Assembly (NCBI GenBank): GCA_004352715.1
Contig: SCFE01000033.1
Span: 1,692,722 to 1,756,721 of the forward strand
Reading direction: 5' to 3'
DNA length: 64,000 nt
From: Hofstenia miamia
Lineage: Eukaryota; Xenacoelomorpha; Acoela
Shown here: positions 55,335-64,000 of the stretch, one piece after another
Position numbering within the stretch: the first letter of the stretch is position 1
Layout of the letters: each line of letters starts with the position of its first letter
Program-made: the position numbers and the translations under genes
The notes under the pieces: model-generated
What the model saw: the letters and a program-made list of their open reading frames with translations, nothing else
Databases searched by the model: none
Told to the model about the DNA's origin: nothing

Positions 55335-57440
55335 ATGGATAATGAATTGGATAAATTTTTGTCACAAATCGACGAAATTGATACCTTGATAAATGCTATG
55401 AAAACTGAAAACGCAGATGAGCGGGAGGAAGCGTTTAAAAATGTAGATATTATGTTAAATGAATTAGAAAATCGCAAATCCACGTCAGAAAATTTGAGTA
55501 AAAAAGGTGTTGATCGCACTGTTATTTCGAAATCTCCGCAACTAGATAACACTCAAGAAAGTTTTTTGAAGGATATTGAAGCAGATGCTTTAAGACGCTC
55601 AATTGATAGACAACGTCGAAAAAAATTGTCTGATCAATTAAAAGAAGCTGGTAATAATTCATTTAAGCAGGGAAATTATGAAGATGCCGCACAATATTAT
55701 ACTAAAGCATTGGCTGACATGAAAGACAATTTACCTGTGTGGACGAATAGAGCACAAACGTATATTAAAATTGGAATGTATGAACAAGCTATTGAAGATT
55801 GCGACTTTGCTTTTAGAATTGAAGAGTTTTGCTTAAAAGCATTAATACATAAAGCGAAAGCTCTGATGTTTTTAAAGCGTTTTGAAGAAGCCGAGTCTGT
55901 TCTGGAAGTCGCACTTGACCATCATCCAAATGAAGGCAAAATTATTGGGAAATATCTTGATGAACTACAAGAAGCTAAAACTGCTTTCGAAGAAGAATTG
56001 CTTGTTGAAAGAGAAAAAACATCAGGAAATGTAGAAATTGAAAATATTGCTGCTATTATCGAAAGATTAAGTAAGCCCAATCAAAACATTATATTTTACA
56101 CTGGTGGGCTTGCCGTCCTATGTGAACTACTTAAAGATAACATCCATGCTGCAACATTTCGATGTAATGGAGGATTTTCATTTTTCAATGAAAATAAACA
56201 CATTTTAGAATGTTTACATACCGATATCGATGCATCTGACGAAAAGTGCAAATTTATATCTATTGTTCTAAAAGTAATTACTAATGTTTGTACTAAAAGC
56301 CCTTCTAGTCAATCAATATTTTTTACTGTTTGTAAGAAATTAATTGATGGATTACTTAAATTTCTATATAAGGTATATGTTGAAGAAGTGCGTGTTCAAA
56401 CTGCTGTATTATTCAATACGATCGCATGCGAGAAATCTGGTCGCCGATTGATTTGTGAAAATATTTCCTTATCTGATTTATTAGTTGGAATTTCTTGTTT
56501 AATAAACGAAACACAGAGATTAGCAGAGCTCTCTATTGAGTTATTGTCCATGCTAACGTTTGAAAATAAATTCGTGTATGAGTTTAAATTCAATTGTGAT
56601 GAAGTTTTATTACCAATTTTAGAGCGGGTTCTAATTCATCCTGTTTCTGATCATCAATTAAAATTCTGTATAATGGCTGGAATAAATCTTTGTCAATGTC
56701 AAGTAATTTTATACTCTATGTGCTCTCGTAAGGAGTTTTGGATAGCTTGTCTAGTTGCATTAAAAAGATACTCAAATAAGTCTGATGAATGTGCCTTGTT
56801 AGATGTTTACTACCCATTGTTGGGATTAGTTGACAATATATTGAAGTCCAACTCTTCTGAAAGCGGTAGTCAGCCACTCAATGAACAAGTAGGCCTCGAA
56901 ATTTATTTTGCTGTTATTCCTTTATTAGGACGTGCTGATCCTGTTAGAGTGTGTAGAGTTATAAGTCACTTACTTCCACAATGCGCTCCTGCTTGTAAAT
57001 CGTTTGCTCAGTCTTCTAATTTGATATCACTGCTATTTCAATACCTCAAATCACAAAATGATGAGCGAATTAAATACGCTTTAAGAACTCTTTGCATCAT
57101 TATTGATAATCACGAAAATGTTCGAAATTTATTTCTTTCGCAGAATGATGCATTTAAATCAATTAACGTTTGGCTAAAATCTGACAATAATAGTATTTGT
57201 GCTTCAGCAGCTTTGTTATTATCTCATTTATTAGAAGATCAAACTACTTCAGAAAAATTCTCTAAGGCATTAGTCAAGCAGTTATTATCGCTTGCTTCAA
57301 ACCATAACTGTGATACTGTTCGTGCAAATTGTGCAATCACGCTTGCAAGGCTTTGTAGAAGTAATGATAAATTCATTGATCTCGTTCGGTCTCTCGGCGG
57401 TTGGAAAATTTTGGAATCTTGTGTTACACTGGTTACTTAA
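55335..57440 (+). CDS. TTC12: TTC12-like TPR/armadillo protein, intronless, 701 aa
   Basis: One open frame, ATG to TAA, close to the length of vertebrate TTC12 (about 705). Residues 1-100 are a charged helical N-terminus that opens like TTC12 (DKFLSQIDEIDTLI). TPR units span about 101-205 (LKEAGNNSFKQGNYEDAAQY, WTNRAQTYIKIGMYEQAIED). TTC12-specific wording follows: IIERLSKPNQ, FYTGGLAVL, RCNGGFSFFNEN. The rest to 701 is armadillo/HEAT-like helices. Known role in vertebrates: cytoplasmic factor for assembly of axonemal dynein arms. It is divergent from the CUB-LDLa gene, with 245 bp between ATGs. The lack of introns is odd beside intron-rich neighbours. AATAAA is at 57710-57715, about 270 bp after the stop. 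Codon use is AT-biased like the surroundings, and the frame shows no decay. Confidence 0.95.
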   Translation: MDNELDKFLSQIDEIDTLINAMKTENADEREEAFKNVDIMLNELENRKSTSENLSKKGVDRTVISKSPQLDNTQESFLKDIEADALRRSIDRQRRKKLSDQLKEAGNNSFKQGNYEDAAQYYTKALADMKDNLPVWTNRAQTYIKIGMYEQAIEDCDFAFRIEEFCLKALIHKAKALMFLKRFEEAESVLEVALDHHPNEGKIIGKYLDELQEAKTAFEEELLVEREKTSGNVEIENIAAIIERLSKPNQNIIFYTGGLAVLCELLKDNIHAATFRCNGGFSFFNENKHILECLHTDIDASDEKCKFISIVLKVITNVCTKSPSSQSIFFTVCKKLIDGLLKFLYKVYVEEVRVQTAVLFNTIACEKSGRRLICENISLSDLLVGISCLINETQRLAELSIELLSMLTFENKFVYEFKFNCDEVLLPILERVLIHPVSDHQLKFCIMAGINLCQCQVILYSMCSRKEFWIACLVALKRYSNKSDECALLDVYYPLLGLVDNILKSNSSESGSQPLNEQVGLEIYFAVIPLLGRADPVRVCRVISHLLPQCAPACKSFAQSSNLISLLFQYLKSQNDERIKYALRTLCIIIDNHENVRNLFLSQNDAFKSINVWLKSDNNSICASAALLLSHLLEDQTTSEKFSKALVKQLLSLASNHNCDTVRANCAITLARLCRSNDKFIDLVRSLGGWKILESCVTLVT

Positions 57441-58449
57441 TCTTTGTACGTTTGTAAATACTCTATTGTAAATATTTGTAAAAACCACAATGAAATTGAA
57501 ATGTTTTTGTTGATTGAAAACTTAGCTTGCCATTTCTTAAAAATTAATATTGTCTATTAAATTTTGGTATGAAAATCATTTGCATAGAATTTCCTGGGTG
57601 TGTGATTTAATTGAATTTAATTAGCTTCTTTCAGTACTATTAAATCTATTCTTTCCATTAAATTAAATTTTTTGTTAGTTTTTATTTATCTATCGAAATT
57701 ATTACAAATAATAAATTAGATAAGATACAACAAACATGAAAAAAAAATTCAAGTGTGAACGCGAAAAAACTTTGTTGTGAACATTTCAAAACAAATTCTG
57801 AGTGTTATCATGAACGAAAGAATAATAATAAAAAAGTTTAAACTGTAAATTTATTACTTCCGGTAGAAATGCTAGGATTTCCTTTAATTGAACGGTAGTG
57901 CGCACGATCCGTTTCACTCTCCGGATAATTATTTACTTACTCATTAATAGGCATGTGGTCAACCAATCAGTAAAGAAATGCAATTGATAGAGCTCTTTGA
58001 AGAAAAGAAGTTTATGAAATGCCAGTATTGAGAGCTATAACATTTTTAGCATTGACAGTTCACAATGATAGTTTTGCCAATATTGAAAATGAATTTAAAT
58101 GTAAGAAACCCTTATGACAAACAAACATTTACTGGGTAAAATGTATTATCAATCACTAGAGGCGAAATATTTACTCTTTATGGTAAATAAAAATATTTTT
58201 ACAAACTCTATTTTAGAATTAGAATATATTGGTTTTAATAGATTTTAATTGAATATAAAATAAAGTTGTGAACAAAGTTGTAGATATACATACATATATA
58301 TATTTATATATATATATATATATCAATATATATATATCAATCGTTTGCGCATCCCCTTACTAGATTGGAATTATTGCATACCCCTCTTTTGGACATTCCC
58401 CAATTGTATAGTGTAAAGACTAGTAATCTGATAAGATTTCTTATTTATC
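57441..58449. other. TTC12 3' UTR and intergenic DNA
   Basis: AATAAA at 57710-57715 is followed by an A9 run near 57740. A CCAATCAG word lies at about 57964. An interrupted (TA)n tract spans 58287-58340. No gene seen. Confidence 0.6.
58287..58340. repeat. Interrupted (TA)n microsatellite
   Basis: TA runs broken by TTTA and TCAA interruptions. Confidence 0.9.
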
Positions 58450-61400
58450 TCAATAAGAACCAGTTCTCGTTATTTTTCACTTTAGCAAAGTATGCCTTAC
58501 TGCATACAAGCAGTCGACATTGACTAATTTAAGGTCGAATACAATGGGTTCGCAATGTACAAATGATAAAATTTCTGTTAATTGTGCATTATGCCAGAGA
58601 AAAGTTGAATCTGAAAAAATCCAATATTCAATTTGTAAACATTTATTTCATTTAGCATGCACAAAGTTGAATAAGGCGGTTTTTAATATCCTAAATAGAA
58701 GTGAAAGTATTGTTAGAGCATTAGCTTGGAGTTGTGAAAACTGTGCTGCAGCAACTTTACCTGTGGTTGATTCCTCCCATGTAAGTAAAGACATTGCAAA
58801 GGCTGTAAGTGAAATTAAGAAATACTCAGAAATTGTAAGGAGTTTATCAGTAAACTTATGAGGTGGATCACAATTGTGAAATAAGAGTAAAGGAATTGGC
58901 TGAGAGCAATAAAGCAACGAAAAGTGAAAGAACAATGGATGAATATGAGAATGTGGTAAAATTTTGAGTATTGACTCAAGTTTTCAACAAGAAAATTTAT
59001 CAGATATTTTCCTATTGGGTAAATTTAGTCATACAAAACAAACATTATTAGTAAGGCTCAAAGAACCTATACAGGCGAAAATTTTTTTAGTAATGCCAGT
59101 TAACTTAAGCATTGAAATCCTTTAAATTAAAAGGTATACTTGGCAGAGGTCTTAATGAAGAAGAATGGATTATTAAAACTTGGCTTTGAAAAGAAGAAAA
59201 GAGCTGGGAATAGAAAAGAAATTTGAAAGAAAGGATCTGAGAATTATTAATTGTAAGTTGCATGTCCGGGAAAATGAAAAATGGGTTAATATACATGAAC
59301 AGTGACTAGCAGTTTCAGAAGTTTCCTACACATTAACTTTAAAAAATAAGAGTAATAACATTTCAAAATTATCTTTTCCAAACATCATTAGTAATAACGT
59401 CAATGGGATATTGACAAAATTTTTGGAATTTCAAAATATTCTCATTAGGAAGCCAAATGCTGTTGGTTGTTTACAGGAAACCAAATTTAATTGAACTACA
59501 CCAGACGGATCAATATATATATTGGTAATTATTATGTTAATATACTAGACAGAGATCTAAATAATTTTAACGAACTGGTGGAGGGTGTTTACTAGTATAT
59601 GTAAACAAAGATTAGAGTATAAACGCTCCTAGAGTTATAAAATGTCTATCAACTCCTGATATTGAAATGTTAAAATAGGCTGTCGGCCTAGGTTCTTACC
59701 TAAGCGTATTAGTTGTATTATAATTATGAATATATACTTGCCTCCAAGAAGACGGAAGAAAATCTGTGATAGGGAATTGAGAAATGTAATACCCGTCTTA
59801 TATAGGCAATATAATAATACATATATCATTCTTCTCGGGGACGCTAATCAGAAATTTTTAAAAGAAATAGAATTTTTCCATTTGGAAAACATGGTTAATG
59901 AACCTGCTTTTTACCCCAATAAAAGTCAAATTGACATTGCGAATGTTTCGGATAAGTTTATGTGTGAATTTCATATGGAACCACCAATCGGAAGAAGCTA
60001 TATTATATCTCATATGTTGGTCACATTGGTTCCAACATTTTCACGTTATAATAAGGTGCGCTATCCTTGTATACGGATAAAATCGCTGGTTAAGATGCAT
60101 ATAGACGTAAGTGCCAAATTTTCAAAATGTTTTTTATTGGCAATTTAGACTTTTGTTTATATATACTTCAATCTTGCAATGTCATATTTCAAATATATTG
60201 GACTGTTTAAAATCGGCCAATCAAAAATCAGAAAATTTGTGGAGCATTTCACTGTGAAATATTTTTGAAAATGATTTTTCCTTATATTTTATAATCGGCA
60301 CTTACATCTTTATGCATCTTAACCAGAGAAATGGAGAATATGATAAAAGATATCATTGTAACTTAGATGAACAGATACGGGTAATTGATTCTGAAATGAA
60401 AAAATTACTGAGAATGTGCAAAATTTCTAAAATGCCTTGAATGAAGAACAATGGAATTATTAAAGATACAACACTGACAGCAATGCTTAATTGTAAAAAG
60501 TAACTAATTAAGTTGCGCAGGAGGCATGACCTTAACGTTTTACAGAGAAAAATAAATGACTGTGTAAAGACGCAACTTCACAGAGAGGTTCAGGGCCTCA
60601 CTACGGAACAGCTTTACATGGACGTGAAGAAGCGGTTGAAGCCAAGAACGATGAAAATTAAATTAACTAGGAACGAGGCCCATAATTTAAACGTAGGTTT
60701 TACCTCCTACAATTGTCACAAGTGTTATGATGAGAATATATGTGAAGTACACTGAAGATCAATATGTTCCAATAGTAACGGAATCTATGGTAAAAAATGT
60801 GTTTAAACATGTTAAATTTAATACCTCTCAAGGAAAGTGTGAGCTGCCATCATGAATTTTTAAGCGATTTGCGAATGATCTCTGTAAGCCTTATACATTC
60901 ATATATCAAAAATGTATATCAGAATTTTATTATTCTACTGAAGGGAATTCGGCTATTGTAGTTACTATACCCAAATTGCCTAATCCCGATAAAGACAACT
61001 GTAAACATTTAGACCTGTGACGATAACATCTTTTGCGACTAGGTGTTTAGACTCGATTGTGGTTGAATTGCATGGTAAGGATCTTGTTTCTGACCCCAAA
61101 CAATTTGCATATAGGCAGGGCCGATCAACTACGGATGCATTAATATACTTAATTGATAAAGTGGCGTCAGCACTCAATTGCAAGGACACAACGATTTTGA
61201 CAGTAGCATTTTTGGACTATAGTAGCGCGTTTAACACGGTCCTACAAAATCGAATGGTGAATAAGTTGTTTTTAGCTCATCATGGATGGCTAAGTGGGTA
61301 CAAAATTACATAACTGACATTAATCAATGCATAAGAATTTGAAACGATGCATATATAGAAAAGATACCACTAATTGTAGGAGTACCTCAAGGGAGACTTC

Positions 61401-61955
61401 TGCTGGTGTATTATTTATACATCTGACAAATGATATTTTACAAACTCCTTATCATATCCTACAAAGTTCGATATTGTGAAATATTCAGATGATACATGTA
61501 CTGCTAGTATAATAACTAATTCGCAAATTGAAGATGTGTGGCAAACGGAGGAAAATATTTGTGATGTATTGAGACTCTCAAGAGAGAATAATCTAATCAT
61601 AAATCAGAATAAATCGGTAGTATTAACTTTTGCACATCATAATATTAAAAGTTCAAAATTGTTATCAGAGGTAAGGAAAATTAACAAATATGGTGATTTT
61701 AAGTTTCCGTCAGTTAATCAAACGAAATACTTGGGAATTACAGTAAATAAAGATATTACTTGAAACGAACAGGCAGGTGCTGTCACTAAAAAGGCTTTTA
61801 GGTGCATACTTAGCATGAAATTATTTATGGAATTTCTAATGCCAAAAAGAAAATGGTTTATTTTTAAAACATACATTCTACCAATTTATTTTTATGCATC
61901 TGTAGTTTGGGTTCCTGGAATAACAGACAAAAATCGGAAGACGTTAAGAAAGTAG
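58450..61955 (+). mobile_element. Long non-LTR retrotransposon relic with PHD-like ORF1, endonuclease and RT
   Basis: ORF1 piece at 58520-58858: CALCQRK, CKHLFHLACTKL and WSCENC form a Cys/His pattern like a PHD finger, known from ORF1 of some CR1/L2-type elements. Endonuclease piece at 59726-60000 with IILLGDANQKF in the GDxN position. RT at 60860-61310: SAIVVTIPKLPNPDKDN, QFAYRQGRSTTDALIYLID, FLDYSSAFNTVLQNRM (motif A). Then VKYSDDTCTA (motif C, YSDD), QTKYLGITVNKDIT and ILPIFYYASVVWVPGI-like end. Frameshifts and stops throughout. The original 5' end and 3' tail are not resolved. Most similar to the relic at 1.2-2.9 kb. Confidence 0.82.
58520..58861 (+). pseudogene. ORF1 fragment of the non-LTR element (PHD-like finger)
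   Basis: 113 codons. Cys/His order C-x2-C ... C-x3-H-x2-H-x3-C ... W-x-C-x2-C (residues about 21-77), then a helical stretch SKDIAKAVSEIKKYSEIV. The order of Cys and His fits a PHD-type zinc finger. It is broken off by a stop and continues in another frame. It belongs to the retroelement, not to a host gene, as the endonuclease and RT follow in order. Confidence 0.6.
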
Positions 61956-61975
61956 TATATACTCGAGTGAAGCCC

Positions 61976-62045
61976 TTCTCACTTTTTTCTGATTGGTCGA
62001 GAGGTGGGTCTTAGTTCGTTCCACTTTTTTCTGATTGGTCGAGAG
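61976..62045. promoter_or_regulatory. Two CCAAT (NF-Y type) boxes, 42 bp apart
   Basis: cacttttttctgattggtcg and the following agag occur twice (61979-62002 and 62021-62044). Each copy contains CTGATTGGTC, the reverse of GACCAATCAG, a full NF-Y consensus, at 61989-61998 and 62031-62040. A GC-richer segment (gacgccgcgg) follows. It could be the promoter of a gene to the right, outside the window, or part of a transposable element. Confidence 0.4.
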
Positions 62046-62159
62046 TAGTGGCCTTTGACCTGAGACGCCGCGGATATTGCTGAAGGTGTTGTACTGACAT
62101 CATGGAAGTCATGTACTTTTACTAGTTTTTGTGTTATTTATGTGGCCTAATTTAGTTTG

Positions 62160-62330
62160 CATTTTTTAGTTTTACTTTCACACATTACCTTACATGTTTT
62201 TAGTTTTACTTTCCAACATTAACTTACATTTTTTTAGTCTTACTTTCACACATTACTTTACATTTTTTAGTTTTACTTTCCCACATTACCTTACATTTTT
62301 TAGTTTTACTTTCACACATTACATACTTCT
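62160..62330. repeat. Minisatellite, 33-34 bp unit, about five copies
   Basis: Unit ttttagttttactttcacac plus attaccttacat, with starts of TAGTTTTAC (or variant) at 62167, 62201, 62235, 62268 and 62301. It is repeated in the second 873-bp block at +874. Confidence 0.9.
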
Positions 62331-62545
62331 TTTTTATTAACATACATGACATTGGAAATACCACATTAATTTAGTTTACATACTTAGTTTACATACTTGT
62401 TTTTTTATTAACATACACGACATTGGAAATATCACATTAATTTAGTTTACATACTTATTTTACATACTTGTTTTTTTATTAACATACATGATATTGGAAA
62501 TACCACATTAATTTAGTTTATATATTTACTTTACATACTTGTTTT
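62331..62545. repeat. Minisatellite, 71-bp unit, three copies
   Basis: Unit with attaacatacatgacattgg, aaataccacattaatttag and tttacatacttg. Anchor word ga(c/t)attgg at 62348, 62419 and 62490, so the period is 71 bp. Repeated in the second block. Confidence 0.9.
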
Positions 62546-63888
62546 ATTCGGTAAAATTTAATAACAAATGTTTGTATCAGAGAGATAATAATACTCGTTA
62601 AAAGCGTAAGGGCTTATTTCAGTAATAAAGCAAAATAGTTTTTCGGAACTAGTTTATGCAAAAACTCGCAATTTCTAATATTTAATAAACATACGTGGTA
62701 AAACCCACATACGTGTTTAAAACAAGACAAAATGTAATTTATTTTACACTTTGCTTATAATGACCATATATATATTTTGCACTATTAAATTTGTCTATTG
62801 TGTTAGTTTATCATCATTGTTGTTGAGGGAATTCTGTAGGAAACAAACGCAATGTGCATTTACACATTATGAATTTCAAACGGTAGCATCTAAATTAATG
62901 GTTAATATATGAGTCAAACGAGATTACATTCACAATATAAAACACATGATAAATAAAAGTTTAAATAAATTCAATTAAAAATGTGTATTAACAAACAAAC
63001 GACGTTTCTATAAANGTGGCCTAATTTAGTTTGCATTTTTTAGTTTTACTTTCACACATTACCTTACATGTTTTTAGTTTTACTTTCCAACATTAACTTA
63101 CATTTTTTTAGTCTTACTTTCACACATTACTTTACATTTTTTAGTTTTACTTTCCCACATTACCTTACATTTTTTAGTTTTACTTTCACACATTACATAC
63201 TTCTTTTTTATTAACATACATGACATTGGAAATACCACATTAATTTAGTTTACATACTTAGTTTACATACTTGTTTTTTTATTAACATACACGACATTGG
63301 AAATATCACATTAATTTAGTTTACATACTTATTTTACATACTTGTTTTTTTATTAACATACATGATATTGGAAATACCACATTAATTTAGTTTATATATT
63401 TACTTTACATACTTGTTTTATTCGGTAAAATTTAATAACAAATGTTTGTATCAGAGAGATAATAATACTCGTTAAAAGCGTAAGGGCTTATTTCAGTAAT
63501 AAAGCAAAATAGTTTTTCGGAACTAGTTTATGCAAAAACTCGCAATTTCTAATATTTAATAAACATACGTGGTAAAACCCACATACGTGTTTAAAACAAG
63601 ACAAAATGTAATTTATTTTACACTTTGCTTATAATGACCATATATATATTTTGCACTATTAAATTTGTCTATTGTGTTAGTTTATCATCATTGTTGTTGA
63701 GGGAATTCTGTAGGAAACAAACGCAATGTGCATTTACACATTATGAATTTCAAACGGTAGCATCTAAATTAATGGTTAATATATGAGTCAAACGAGATTA
63801 CATTCACAATATAAAACACATGATAAATAAAAGTTTAAATAAATTCAATTAAAAATGTGTATTAACAAACAAACGACGTTTCTATAAA

Positions 63889-64000
63889 GTCTATTATAAA
63901 TTTAACATCGGACAATAAATTCGCAGCAATTCATTAAAATAAAATTATGTTTTTAAAAGAAATATCTGTAAAACTAACTAGAGATAATATTGCACAAAAG
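63889..64000. other. Right edge of window
   Basis: AT-rich, no feature seen. Confidence 0.6.

Larger units (their letters stand above)
62142..63888. repeat. 873-bp block present twice around a single N (63015)
   Basis: 62142-63014 and 63016-63888 read the same, from gtggcctaatttagtttgca to aaacgacgtttctataaa. The single N between them suggests an artificial join of overlapping contig ends rather than a real duplication. No gene in the block. Confidence 0.9.

Noticed and set aside
55325-55552. Minus frame at the start of TTC12
   Set aside because: Antisense shadow of the TTC12 coding sequence, as are 56396-56593 and 57297-57488.

Overview
The window is AT-rich metazoan nuclear DNA. It shows spliced genes with GT-AG introns, signal-peptide and CUB/LDLa ectodomain architecture, a MAP kinase and many animal-type transposons (Tc1/mariner, piggyBac-like, hAT-like MITEs, CR1/L2/jockey-type non-LTR elements). 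Nothing fixes the phylum. An ERK5-type MAP kinase, TTC12, very short (42-43 nt) and very long introns side by side, and AT-rich repeats point to an invertebrate. Several N runs and N-flanked perfect duplications mark a draft assembly.

Three host genes are supported. (1) A 10-exon minus-strand gene from 36879 to 4679 (about 32 kb) encodes a 722-residue ERK5/MAPK7-type kinase. All exon phases agree and the summed CDS is 2169 nt. Its activation loop reads Thr-Gln-Tyr where ERK5 has Thr-Glu-Tyr. (2) An 8-exon minus-strand gene from 55089 to 50838 encodes a 633-residue type I membrane protein: signal peptide, CUB, CUB, a CUB-like third domain, LDLa, transmembrane helix and a short tail with a PPPY motif. 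Four of its introns are 42-43 nt. (3) A plus-strand, intronless 701-codon ORF at 55335-57440 encodes TTC12, a TPR/armadillo-type factor of axonemal dynein assembly. Genes 2 and 3 are head to head with 245 bp between start codons.

The rest is introns, intergenic DNA and decayed mobile elements. From left to right: a Tc1 relic (1-806); a non-LTR relic (about 1240-2910); the ERK5 gene, whose introns hold a TTAA-flanked piggyBac-like element (7486-8188), two hAT-like MITEs of one family (11708-12095, 14233-14403), a rearranged Tc1 element (22679-24520), a mariner-type relic (about 28795-29270), a CAGGGGCGGATC MITE (31837-32107) and a non-LTR relic (34024-35501); a gene-poor stretch of about 14 kb (36.9-50.8 kb); the two divergent genes; a long non-LTR relic whose ORF1 has a PHD-like finger (about 58.5-61.95 kb); and a short GC-richer block with two CCAAT boxes 42 bp apart, followed by minisatellites inside an 873-bp block that occurs twice around a single N.

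I found no clearly new multi-gene system. The observations most worth following are the TQY activation loop, the run of near-identical 42-43 nt introns, the divergent TTC12/CUB-LDLa pair and the paired CCAAT module.
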